From: Parastagonospora avenae f. sp. tritici 18332-5
Lineage: Eukaryota; Ascomycota; Dothideomycetes; Pleosporales; Phaeosphaeriaceae
Direction: 5' to 3'
DNA length: 64,000 nucleotides
Assembly: GCA_022559985.1 (NCBI GenBank)
Contig: JAFJTR010000008.1
Location: 248,001 to 312,000 of the forward strand
A model generated the notes under the pieces. That model searched no databases. It saw nothing but the letters and a program-made list of their open reading frames with translations, and was not told the DNA's origin. Positions 44,675-55,476 of the stretch are shown piece after piece. The position numbers were made by a program, and so were the translations under genes. The stretch's first letter is position 1, and the number at the start of each line of letters is the position of its first letter.

Positions 44675-45977
44675 ATGCTCACCTCGTCCTCACCGACCAT
44701 ATCAGCGCCTGCATCGCCCTCGGCCGCCTTCCACGCTCCCAGCCGCGCATACCATGCCTCGCGACGAACGTCGGCTTCGTCCAGCGCCCACTCTCCCCGC
44801 TTTGCCCTGAGCGCATCGTCGCGGCGGTACGACGTCACCTCAGCCACCACCACCTCCACCACGAGGCCCATGCCAATACCCTCGCCTTCCGCAACCTACA
44901 CACAGTCACCCCAGAGCCGCAAACGGGCCTACGTAGACGTCGGCACGCAGTACACTCCGCCAGGCCTGCCCCCCACCTACCATCCCCCGGCATCGGACCA
45001 GGACACTAATAGCACTCCCACTTCTACTTCCACCAGCCAGGAAGCCACAGAAGCCGCCCCACTGGCTGCCTACCCTGCCGCGACCATACCGCGGAGGGAG
45101 CCCTCCGCCACGCCTGTCGCCACGGAGCCTCCAGAGCCTGAACCGCGGGTAGATCCGCAGCCATTCGTGCCTGTCCATAATGCCCAACCCCAGGCTCGGA
45201 GGGCATCAGGCTCGAGCTCGCGCTCGGTAGTTGGTCAGGAAGGAGCCTTGCCCCAGACCAGTGCTGTCTTGCGGGTTCCTTTCTCGCCAGCCAAACGCGC
45301 GCGACCCCACGAACCAAATGTGAAAGTCATGCCACTCCTGTATGAGACCTGCGACGTCAAAGAACTGGGCGTGTTAATATCAGACATGCTCATGGAGCTG
45401 GTGCGCATTAACGATGAGCAACCGCTCCGGGACGGGACTCTCACACGGTTTCATTCGAGGTACGTTTTCTGAAGTGCTGTTGTGGAGATGAAAGACTGAT
45501 CAGACCAATAGGGCGCCGCCTGGCATCTCTGTGCGCGACTACCTCTCCCGTCTCATCGTGCATGCGACCCTGTCCCCTCCCATCCTGCTCTCCATGGTCT
45601 TTTATGTCGACAAGCTCTGCGCCATGTACCCCGCCTTCACAATCAGCAGCCTCACCGTGCATCGCTTCTTGATCACATCGGCAACAGTTGCGGCGAAGGG
45701 CCTGAGCGATAGTTTCTGGACCAACAGCTTGTATGCAAGAGTGGGAGGTGTCAGCGTACGCGAACTGGCACTACTAGAGCTAGAATTCCTAAGGCGGCTA
45801 GATTGGCGGATAGTCCCGAAGCCTGAGGTGCTCGTGGACTACTATAAGGGCCTGGTTGAGCGAGCCTCGGGCTTCGTCATGGAAACAGAACCAGAGGCAG
45901 CTCCAGAGCCTGGCTCTCAGGACGCAATCAGCCCTGGATCAGCGACTGGGATCCCTACCAACCAATCAAGCTCCTAA
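44675..45977 (+). CDS. Pho80/PREG-type cyclin (Pho85-family CDK partner)
   Basis: Two exons, 44675-45459 and 45512-45977, 416 residues from the first ATG. A long disordered Ser/Pro/Thr/Ala-rich N-terminus (about 220 residues) precedes the cyclin box. The box runs from NVKVMPLLYETCDVKELGVL through PPGISVRDYLSRLIVHATLS, MVFYVDKLCAMYPAF, TVHRFLITSATVAAKGLSDS, FWTNSLYARVGGVSVRELAL and LELEFLRRLDWRIVP, the signature of the Pho80 family; Neurospora PREG is the filamentous example and controls phosphate response. Pho80-type cyclins bind a Pho85-like kinase. Which physiological branch applies here is not visible. The N-terminus may be longer (see the upstream note). Confidence 0.85.
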
Positions 45978-47162
45978 TTGAAACACCGGTACCATCGCAC
46001 CACGGCAAGTATAGAGTATGCAACCTTATCGCCGCACAACTTTGCTTGACCTGGCCCAGGTTGTGTGCTAGGCCAGGGCCAATAACCCAGGTCAGCGAGC
46101 TGCAGCAAGCCATGAAAGTACCATCCATGTCTTACAGGGAAGAGCCAGATGGACGCTGAGCTGGCGATGTCGACTGGACGAGGACGAAGAAGGTGTGGAG
46201 TCGGTCCAAGAGTCCATACTGGCACCTTTGTTGGGAGGATGGTGCCATGAGTGAAGATCCACAGTGCATCGTGAACATGTATGCGCATCGGTTCGGCGCG
46301 CTGCGGCTACATCTAGTCGAGAGGTCTGGCAGCTGACTACGGCACCAGAATGCATCACAGATCCGGCACGAGGTTACCAGAAGAGAGTGCATGGCCGCTG
46401 CAGCACGAGCCAGACGGCATGGGATCGCTGGCAGAGATGCAGGGCTAACAGAAAAGCCCAGTAGCATGATTGGCTGGATAGCGTTAACTTTGTAGCAATA
46501 AATCCTGATCAAATCCACTGGCGTTGCTGTAAGGGTGCCAAAAGCTCCAGCAGCTAACAGAGTAACGTGGACAAATGATATGCCCCCCACCACGAGACCC
46601 ATGTTCAGTTAGTACGGCGTACCTAACGAAGAAGTGAGGCTATCACTCCACTTCCAAGGTCCTTCTCTGCATATTGTCGAGCATACATGAGCGCGAGAAT
46701 AGGGAGGGGCTGGATGGACACCAGGGCGCACGGAGATGGCAGGAATGACATGCGCCAGGTCCCGCCTCTGACCAGATGAAACCCTCCCAGGTACTGCACC
46801 ACAATAGCCGCTCTCCGCCCCCACTACCTCAGCGCCCATTACTATACACAACGACATCGCAGAGGTCGTGTGCCCGCACTGCCGCTAAACCATCCCATCG
46901 TAAGCCGATCTGCACCAGCACTAAGCGGTACCTAGACGCCTTCTCCGTTCAAGCTGGCGGCAGGGGCGCGACATAGTACCATGAGAGTAAGTAGTTGTCA
47001 CGAGAGCCCGCCTAGGTCACTCCTCATGTGCTCCGTTTCCTATAGCTCCCTTCACCATGGATGGCTTGCCCTAGCTGCTACCAGCCTTGCTTCCCAAGTT
47101 AACGTTCAAAGTAGAACCCCACGTAGCTCCTCCACCACCACGAGCATTGCTATGCAGAAGAC
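45978..47162. other. Intergenic, cyclin to unknown 813-residue gene
   Basis: About 1.2 kb. A perfect 7-bp inverted repeat CCTGGCC/GGCCAGG with a 14-nt loop (46050-46077) lies 70 bp past the cyclin stop. A 156-codon minus ORF at 46132-46602 begins with a hydrophobic stretch but has no other protein-like feature. No gene is supported. Confidence 0.4.
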
Positions 47163-49715
47163 ATGAACGCGGAATACGCCCGCCGGGATTACAGCCAGCA
47201 CCAATACGATTCACAATGGGGCCTTCGTCTACCAGAAGCTCCTGTACCGCCTCCGCCCCTTCAATTCGCGTTCCCTGAACGACCGGTCGCGCAACTTGAA
47301 GAGGGGTTCCGGCAGCTACAGATAGGGAACGGGACCGCACAGACACACATCCAGGGTCCAAAGGGACGACCCAAGACGCGCACCACGCCTGTAACTACGC
47401 GCACGCGTATCACCCGCCATGGCTCGAATCCCAACCCCATTCGACCCTCTTCCAGTGGAGGAGAAGCCAAGATGATCGCCTTTCGACCATTTGCCCCGCC
47501 ATCGTCGAAGCGCTCTGAATCCTACTCTCACCCCACCCCACTCGACGACTTTCGCAACTCGAGACGATGGCCGCCCGCTGGACACAGACTGGACGATGCG
47601 CTCAGCTCGCAGCAGGCTGAAGACCTGATCTGCGCAGGCGCTTCCACGTTCAAGGGCTACTGGGACTCGATACCGAATGCGCCGGGCTACAACCGCTTCT
47701 ACGCAGTCATGGAGTCGGAGCACCAGAGCAGGACAGATCGCGCGCCGTTTCAGCAGCCTGCATACCGCGAGATCTCTCTGAACATGACGGGCGCCTCGGA
47801 CAGTCAATTTCCGTGGCTGTCGCAAGAGCAGCCGTGCATGGCATATGCTTTCGGAAAAAGCGCTGGCACAACTACGCTGAACTACTGGGTCAGCAAGTCG
47901 GGAAGCAGCAATCCACCCACACCATTCGTCAGCGATGTGAACCCGCGGAAGATTAAGCTCCTACAGATCTTGGACCGATTGCAGAAGCTGGAGAGCGGCC
48001 TCAACGAAAATGTCAGTGTATAATGTCGTCCGGGATGCTGTGGTTCATTTGGCCTAACATTTGGTGCAATAGGACCCTGAAGAACTGTACCGATACCTAT
48101 ACGTTACGCTCATCGATGACCCGGAGAAGTTTACGGGCAACCCTCACATAAACATAGACCAGCAGATCGAGGACCTTGTCACGGTTCTGACGAATCCACG
48201 GTGGATTGACTTTTCCCTGCCGAAAAACCAGGTCGTAGCCAAATTCTTCGACGCGCCGGACCAGCATAAAAAACAGGAGTTCTTCCATCAATTGCTGCTT
48301 TCGGTTGAGCTGTATTTGCGGATGCACTCGAAAGAGTACAGTGACAAGGCCAGGAGGAAGATGATAATGCAATTACCGCCGATCATTACCTGGGATCTAG
48401 CTGTTGCACAGCGTTGGTTGGAGAATATGGAGATCACCAAGACTCGGACGTCTTCCACTCAGAGCACTTTTAGTTTCGAGCTGAAAAGTAAGAACAGACA
48501 GAAGGAGGCGTTGAGAATGTTTGCAACGACCTTGAAGTGGCCAAACATGGATGAGGTTGACTACGTCCTGGACGAGACAGACATGAAAGAGAAACCTTTG
48601 GAAGACCGCTCGGCAGATGCCATGTCTTGGTTCTCCGGCATTATACTGCCTGGGAGAACACTGCCGTGGCTAATCATGAACAGCTTGATTGACTGCGACC
48701 GCGACACGGGGGACGGGCTCAAATTCTTGACCCACATGCAGCCCTCTTCGGGCTTCCAATATCGAGCGAACACCTACTGGTCAGCCCAATGCATAGTCGG
48801 TAAAGTTTTAGGAGCTGCTCGAGGTGTGAACCAGATTGCAGGCTGGGTGGGTCCCTGCATCTACACGCCGGACCTCAAGCGGACAGAATGCGTCAAAGTG
48901 AAGCAACTTGCCTCGCTTGATCCAAAGCTCGATTCAAGCGACGTCGATTCAATGGGTGAGCGAACAAACCCGCTGGGTCCAATAGATGATAGCTATCCCG
49001 TCGACGACTACGAGGTACCAATGCCTGACACAGAAGATGTGACGGACCTGATCAGGATCGAGAAACTCGGTTTCAAATCTGCAAAAGAGCAACCGTCATC
49101 GACCAGGAATATTCCTGGAGCGCCGCTGGTATTCGATGCTGCTATTTTCTTTGCATGTGGCGGGAAGAGCTGGCCGATGAAGCTGAAATACGATGTCGAC
49201 TTCATCAACGCTTTTCCCTGCCACCAAGGCCCTCACGGTAGGCATCACTGAAACCACAGCCAAATTGCAGATTACTGATATTTACAGTCCTCTTCTACGA
49301 CTTCGCTTACAAGTCCATCAAGATTGACGACGGTCTCGTAGACATCCACGACTGGGGTCGCCAGTCCGGACGCATCTCCCGTCCTACTTCGTCACGCTCT
49401 TCGCCAGGAAAGAAGGCTTTAGTGCTTGCGAACGGTGAGGTCAAGACAGCCCATGAACAGGTGACCAAGGTGCTCGTAATCGAGGCCCTAGGGGTCAGCG
49501 ACAACGAGGTCTTCGCGAGAGCCTGGTGCGCAAGCCATGGTCACAGTGCGGTCGTAGCCAACATCAAGGAGACGTGCATGGCATGTGCTATTCGAGAAGC
49601 GTATGCAGCGTGTGTGTCGGTTGTCATTCTCACCGAGGGTGGCAGCGTCAAGGAGAATGATGCAGAAGTCCCGGAACGTGTGGAGCGCATCTCCATACCT
49701 GGGAGCTTCTGGTAG
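47163..49715 (+). CDS. Large uncharacterised protein, probably conserved in fungi
   Basis: Three exons, 47163-48011, 48073-49237 and 49288-49715, closed phases, 813 residues. I do not recognise the family. The first 140 residues are disordered (Gln/Pro/Arg-rich). From about 145 the sequence looks folded and helical: AEDLICAGASTFKGYWDSIP, FPWLSQEQPCMAYAFGKSAG, KIKLLQILDRLQKLESGLNE, LYRYLYVTLIDDPEKFTGNP, PIITWDLAVAQRWLENMEIT, RTLPWLIMNSLIDCDRDTGD, FQYRANTYWSAQCIVGKVLG, then FFACGGKSWPMKLKYDVDFI, VLFYDFAYKSIKIDDGLVDI and a C-terminal Cys-containing region (CMACAIREAYAACVSVV). No signal peptide or membrane helix is obvious. Splice sites are good and all three exons keep one coding character, so the gene is real even though unnamed. 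Confidence 0.75.
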
Positions 49716-50501
49716 CTTGCATTCAGGCAGCGTTATGCTTCGGCATATTTGACCTGTCACAGCCCTTTAGAGCACACTTCTTTTCTTTGTCTTGGTCGGG
49801 ATTGGGGCTTACTGGAGTTCATATTGGCATTTACGGGTGTGGCATATGTCCAAGACAGGTACTGGGATGGCCCTCGGACTTGGTGTGGTTTTCCTAACTA
49901 ACGGCTGTAACTTTACGACTGCATGTAGCATGGGAAGGGAATCGTCGTCACGAGTATGATCATGTAGCTATGCATCACGAATACATGAGCTGAACTATGT
50001 TCAATGTGCACAACTGCGTACAATTTGCTGCTGTACTTGCTGTCAAAGCGCAAAGGCTGTATGCATTCGATATGATGTGGGGTCCGTGCACCAAGGTCTG
50101 TGACGTCTGCGCCTGCGGTCCTCCGAAGACGTGTCTGAGCATGTGTCTACGCGCGGCGAGGTGACATTGGCTGCTCATAGAAGCTGTCGATTATCTTCAC
50201 ATTTGCGGATGCAGACTGGAAGAGCGCTGATTGTCTCTACTAAGCAATCCGTGCTTACACGTCCTGCAGGTCGTACTTTACTTTGACACACAATCGCGGT
50301 CCTCCCCGCGAAGTCTTATACATATCACATCACTTCTTATCGAGTTTTCGTTAGTCTTCCGATATAGCTGGCGCGCGCTGGCTCCCCGGTGGGATTCATC
50401 TGGCAGCAACCCTGCGCCCATGCCGCTGTGCAACCGTCCTTCTTGCGCCAGCCCTGTGTAGCACATATCCAAATATCACCCATTTGCGCCCACAAAGCGC
50501 C
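49716..50501. other. Intergenic upstream of the ARMC8/Gid5 gene
   Basis: About 790 bp. Nothing protein-like and no repeat was recognised. Confidence 0.4.
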
Positions 50502-53500
50502 ATGGGTCGCTCTACAATCCCCTCTGTGCTCGTCGAGCTGTCGAACCCAAGCACGCCCGAAGCTCAGATCGCCGCCCTGCAGAGCCTGAAGAATGAAATC
50601 GTCGGCCATGAGCAGCGGAAGGAGCTTGCCGTCACACATGGCATTGTCAAGCCTCTCGCAGGCCTGCTGAGGGTCGAAGCGCGCAAAGGCGGGAAGAGGA
50701 GAAGAGGTCAAGCCAACGGACATGGCTCTGGACCATCCAGTGAGAGTCGGGGAAGCCGTGTGGACTGGACGACCGAGGACGAATTGAGGTTCCAGGCCAC
50801 GCTTGTCGTGGGGAGTCTTGCGAATGGTGAGCCCAGAGCAGTTGAGAGAGTTATATACTTGAAGATACGAAGGCTGATACATGCGATACACAGGCGGTCC
50901 AGCATTTGTTGCTCCCCTACTCTCTGGCAACGTCCTCCCTCCCTTACTCGAAGCGCTGCGCCTCAGCGAAACGCCTTCGAAACTCGTCACCACGACCATA
51001 CGGACGCTGAATCAGATCGTGGATGCAGTCGCACAAGAGAAGCCATGGGTAGACATGTCGGATACATCCCCGAGGTCAACACTTGCCTTCGCTGTCAGCG
51101 AGCAGATCTATGCACGGCCAGTCATCGAGAACTTGGCCGAGATATTGTCGCAACCAGCAGGAACCCTCAACGCCAACCAGCAGATATCCTTAGCTGTTCG
51201 CCTACTGACGAAGACTTGTCAGGAGGAAAACCAGAAGAAGTTGCTCGTGGATACTGGTATACTCGATGTCTTGGCAACCAAGCTCACGGCCTTTGCTTCG
51301 TCAGATGAGGTCGAACGTAACAGTGATTCAAACACATCTATCCCGGATCTGCTCCCGCGCACCTCATTACCTGAGGTTATTGAGGCTATTGCAGCCATCA
51401 TCAAGGACTCACACTTTTATACTGCACGCTTCACTTACTCACAACCGATACAACAATTCTTCGCATGGCCCAAAGACCGCACGACTACGTCGTATGACGA
51501 ACAAGACGGTGCACCACAACCTTTTTGGGAGAAGTTGATACCTCGCGTGCAAACCATGGCGAGCAAATTGGATCCATACATCAAGTCATGGCCAGCACTT
51601 GGCTCGCACACTGCCGCTTCAACAGAACCGTATGGACGGCAACCGAATGTCGACCCCGTACAGCAGCCCACGGGCCGTAGCGTAATCACCGATGAGTCCG
51701 AGGCACCGCTCTTCATCTGGCTGATGTTTATCGCGAGACGGAGTGGAGGCAGAGAACGCTTGTCGGCTTGTTGGCTGTTGGCGCTGCTGAAGAAGTTTGG
51801 TGACAGATGGCCGCTCAACGACCCATCCAAGGCCACGCGAGAGCGGCACTTCTCGTACCTGATCATTCCTCTTGTCGTGAACATGGTCCAAGAATCGTCT
51901 CCCAAATCTGGGCCCTCAAAGAAAGCGTACGCTGCCGGGCCAGCAGCGAAGGAGGAGATGCGTTTTGTGCTCGAAAGATCTCCGCTTGTGCTTGCAGAAC
52001 TCGTCGCTGGTAACAAAGCACTACAGTCGGCGGCGGTCGATGCCAAGATACTTCCGGTTCTCGTTCAAATACTGAAAAGGTCGTTCGATACAGTCACGAA
52101 GTCGTCAAAGCCTCTATGGCAACCACGTTCGTCTTCACATGAGGTCAAGAACGTCAACATTGACCCTGCTTCATCCACACTTGGTCGGCCTGGACTCAGT
52201 GCTGACCTTCTACACGCCTTCAAGTACAGAGAAAGTATACTATTGGCACTAGCGGCACTTGCTGGCGATCAGGACGGACTGAGGAAGCTTATTATTGATA
52301 TGGGCGCTGCCACGCACATTGTCGAAGCCATGGTTCCGTATACTGAGAATAACGACCCAGGTCCAACAGCAGCAACAGCAAAGAATGGCAATCCAGAGCC
52401 AGTGCTTGTGGCCGCCTGCAAAGTCACGCGCTCCTTATCGAGATCTGTCAGCGTACTCCGGACGAGTCTCATTGACCACGGCGTGGCACAGCCGGTTTAC
52501 GAGCTTCTCATGCATCCTAGCGTTAAGGTACAAATAGCAGCCACGGAAGTCATTACTAACCTGGTACTGGAGATGTCACCAATGCGGCCTGTAGGTCACT
52601 CCCTCCGCCAAGTGGAATCAGCTAACACTGTGTAGGAGATAATTGAGGCTGGCGTGCTGCGAGCTCTGTGCGAGCAATGTCGATCTGCAAACTTCAACCT
52701 CCGCTTCGGAAGTCTCTGGGCGCTGAAGCACCTTTGCTTAGGCTTGCCGCAACCTGCGAAGATGCAGTGTTTGGATGAGCTCGGTGTTGGCTGGCTTGTG
52801 CAGGTACTCAACGGAGAGCCGAGCAAACCCGCCATGGCTACGCCCAATGCTGCAGGAGAACAGGTGGACATTCTGAACGCTTTAGATGAGCCACATATGG
52901 ACGTTGACGACGAGCTGTCGGATGAGGACGAGGACGAAGAGGAGGATACAATGGCAGAGAGCATACCAACCATGGGACGGCTTCAGCGTCCTGGCTCCCG
53001 ATACACAAGCGCGAACAACATACGAGACCGCTTACAGCAAATAAGGAATGACGAGCATGACACACGATTGAATAGCGAGCGCGACGACATACGCATACAA
53101 GAGCAAGCCCTCGACTTCATCCGCAATTTCATTTGCGAAGAACAACAGAGTGGCGATATGATCGACCACGTCCTAAAGTCCTTCGGTCACAGCCGTTTCT
53201 TTGACCTCATCGACGCCAAAATCCGACCCAAAAATTCCAACCCATCACACTCCCTATCTGGCTCGCCAGCGTCATCGTATTGGCCCAACACCAACCCACG
53301 CAATTCCTTCACCTCGTCCACCACAAACCAACAACAACAAACCAACTGGTCCGCCTATCCCGCCCCCGAACTCATCCACGCAGCCGTCTTTGTCCTCGTG
53401 CACGTCGCAAACGGCCGCCCTACTCACCGCTCCCTCATGATTTCCCAGACCTCGCTCATGCAACACCTGCTCCCCATTCTGTCACATCCGAAGCGCGAGG

Positions 53501-53850
53501 TGCGTGCCTGCTGTGCTTGGTGTTTGCACAACCTTCTATGGCAGGATGATTCGAGTGACGAGGCTGCGACGAGGGAGCGCGCAATGCTACTTCGGAACCT
53601 GGGCTTTGAAGAAGCCTCGAAAGTCATGCTGGGCGATAGTGAGCTAGATGTCAGTGAGAGGGCGAAGACGTTGGTCGGTCGTTTCACACAACTATTGGGC
53701 GATGGTCATGGCCAGGGACATGCGCAGAGCCAGAGGAGTAGTATGTATGGGGGTGGTAATGGGGGACAATTTGGTGGCGACGGGGGCATGAGTGGGTTGG
53801 GTAGGCTGGGTGGGCTGCATGGGTGGAGAGGACATGATTCTAGGGGATGA
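50502..53850 (+). CDS. GID5: Armadillo-repeat protein, ARMC8/Gid5 (Vid28) subunit of the GID/CTLH ubiquitin ligase
   Basis: Three exons, 50502-50826, 50894-52590 and 52636-53850, giving 1078 residues. Start MGRSTIPSVLVELSNPSTPE is followed by tandem armadillo helices: AQIAALQSLKNEIVGHEQRK, ELAVTHGIVKPLAGLL, RFQATLVVGSLANGGPAFV, LLSGNVLPPLLEALRLSE, VYELLMHPSVKVQIAATEVI and ALCEQCRSANFNLRFGSLWALKHLC. Conserved C-terminal segments are AIFVLVHVANG-like (AAVFVLVHVANGRPTHRSLM) and REVRACCAWCLHNLLWQDDS. In yeast Gid5 holds the substrate receptor Gid4 against the ligase scaffold that degrades gluconeogenic enzymes. Between the armadillo blocks lie an acidic patch (DDELSDEDEDEEEDT) and a Gln/Asn/Ser-rich linker. 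The last 60 residues are Gly-rich. Confidence 0.85.
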
Positions 53851-54704
53851 TTGTAGGAAATTCTTATGCTGCTGGGATATTGATTGTCATGGCATGTTGT
53901 GTTATGGCGTAGAATGTTCCGATATTTGTAAGCTGTTTAGGGATGGGATGGGATATGCTGGACATTTTCAATGCATCATTAAAGATTTGTTGATGTTCAA
54001 AATAGTGGCTTGGTGTCTACGAAATGCTAAGGTGTGAGCGTGTAAATTACTGTTTGAACTTGGTGACTTGCATGATGGACTTTTGTTTTTTGGAGGCTAT
54101 TATTCTACCAGGCTTTCATCCCCTGTTGCTACAAATTTCGACTGTCATTACTTCGTCTTCCAAAGATTGCGCAGCACAATAATTCAGACTCGGCCGTATC
54201 TGCCCTAAAACATACTCTTCTTTACAAGTTTGGTCGATTCTTCTCATCGTACATAAGCTCAGTCTCATAGCAGTAACAAGACGCGTAGTCTGCGCCGTTA
54301 ATAAAAATGTTGTGCTGCGTTGGAAATCATAAAGAATAAAGAGAAGTTCACGAAGGAAACCAACAGAGGCTCGAACCGGGGGCTTTCGTGGAGTAACAAA
54401 ATGCCAAAAATATAGGAATTCGGGCCACTATTCGATTGGAGCCCAGGGCGAACCCTAGAGTCTAATCATTGATTGGGTCGGGGAATTCCTGTGACAGATT
54501 GTTGATCTGACTGAGATATAGTTATACTATCAATTAAGAGTTAATTTGATTGGGAAAGAAAGATATGTTTTGTTGTTTACGCGAGTGCCAAGTGGGTCAC
54601 GTCACGCATATAAGGAAGCGAAGTGAAGGCAGAAGAGCAGAAGAACAGACGCAAGTTAAAATTACACTACAAAATTTTCGAAGAAGAAGCCGCCCACGCA
54701 ACTC
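53851..54704. other. Intergenic, GID5 to small minus gene
   Basis: About 850 bp, AT-rich. The segment 54360-54440 contains GGCTCGAACCGG, which reads as a tRNA T-arm box on the minus strand, but no matching stem or D-arm could be assembled. No gene is supported. Confidence 0.4.
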
Positions 54705-55172
54705 TCAGAGCTCGCGCCCCATATGCTCGGTATCGCTAGCACCTGTCTGCCTCGCGCTGTCAAGTATAGGGATAGTGAAGAATCCACCACCACCACCACC
54801 CATCACTGGCGCACCCCCATCCTCCCGCGGCAAGCCCTCCATCAACCCGCCAACAAAAACCCCATTATCCCTCTCCTCCCTCCTCACTTCTCCAACCGCC
54901 GCACTCGCAAGCGCAACCAAGCGCAGTCTCTCCCTCTCCATACCCTCCCACCTCTCCACCGCACCCTTCAAATTCACCGTCATGATCTCCGCCACGGCGG
55001 CGTCTCCCTGCTGCGCCCTACGCTCCGCGACCATGTTGACCATAAGTTGCACCACCTCGTTGTAGCGCCCAATGCTCACGGCGCTCAGCTTCTTCATGGC
55101 CTCGAAGTGCTTTGACCACGCGAGCGCGTCCATGGTGCCGATGGTGCTGACGCGGCAAGGGTTCGCATTCAC
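54705..55172 (-). CDS. Small helical protein of unknown function
   Basis: A single exon of 155 residues from the ATG at 55172; an in-frame ATG at 55133 (MDALAWSKHFEAMKKLSAVS) may be the true start, since the sequence becomes clearly protein-like there. The middle is alpha-helical and charged (GRYNEVVQLMVNMVAERRAQ; NLKGAVERWEGMERERLRLV), followed by a Gly-rich turn (GGAPVMGGGGGGFF) and a short tail. No membrane helix or known motif was seen. I do not recognise a family; it is helical enough to be a small complex subunit, which is speculation. Confidence 0.55.
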   Translation of the reverse strand: MNANPCRVSTIGTMDALAWSKHFEAMKKLSAVSIGRYNEVVQLMVNMVAERRAQQGDAAVAEIMTVNLKGAVERWEGMERERLRLVALASAAVGEVRREERDNGVFVGGLMEGLPREDGGAPVMGGGGGGFFTIPILDSARQTGASDTEHMGREL

Positions 55173-55476
55173 CTACGTCCACTCTCCGTGCTCATCGAGA
55201 CTGGGTACCTTCTACAAAGGTTGGCAAAACTCCTCTTCACCTACGCCGCCTACTGTACATAGATGTCAGTTTTGAATTAATCGATCCTATCTTCGATACA
55301 CCATTGAGGATTCACTGATATCTAAAATGTTAGCATGCCACCCACAATGATTAAATAAGTGCGCATTCGATCGAGTGAACGAGCCTGAAACATTCCAGGA
55401 GTGTCTGAAGAACAATTCAATTTGCAGCTAAACTGCGAAATAAGAACAGGAAATTCTACTATCTCTATCCAGCTTC
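55173..55476. other. Interval between the small minus gene and the GH55 3' end
   Basis: About 300 bp, AT-rich (TTAATCGATCC..., ATTAAATAAG). Probably promoter of the small gene plus GH55 3' end; nothing else was seen. Confidence 0.35.

Noticed and set aside
44170..44871. 233-codon minus-strand ORF
   Set aside because: Antisense to the cyclin N-terminus; translation has no domain pattern and arises from GC-rich codon shadows.
46132..46602. 156-codon minus ORF with a hydrophobic start
   Set aside because: After the first 50 codons it has no protein-like pattern, no good splice sites and no family resemblance.
54360..54440. tRNA-like T-arm (GGTTCGAGCC on the minus strand)
   Set aside because: The T-stem does not pair and no D-arm or acceptor stem can be drawn; at most a decayed fragment.
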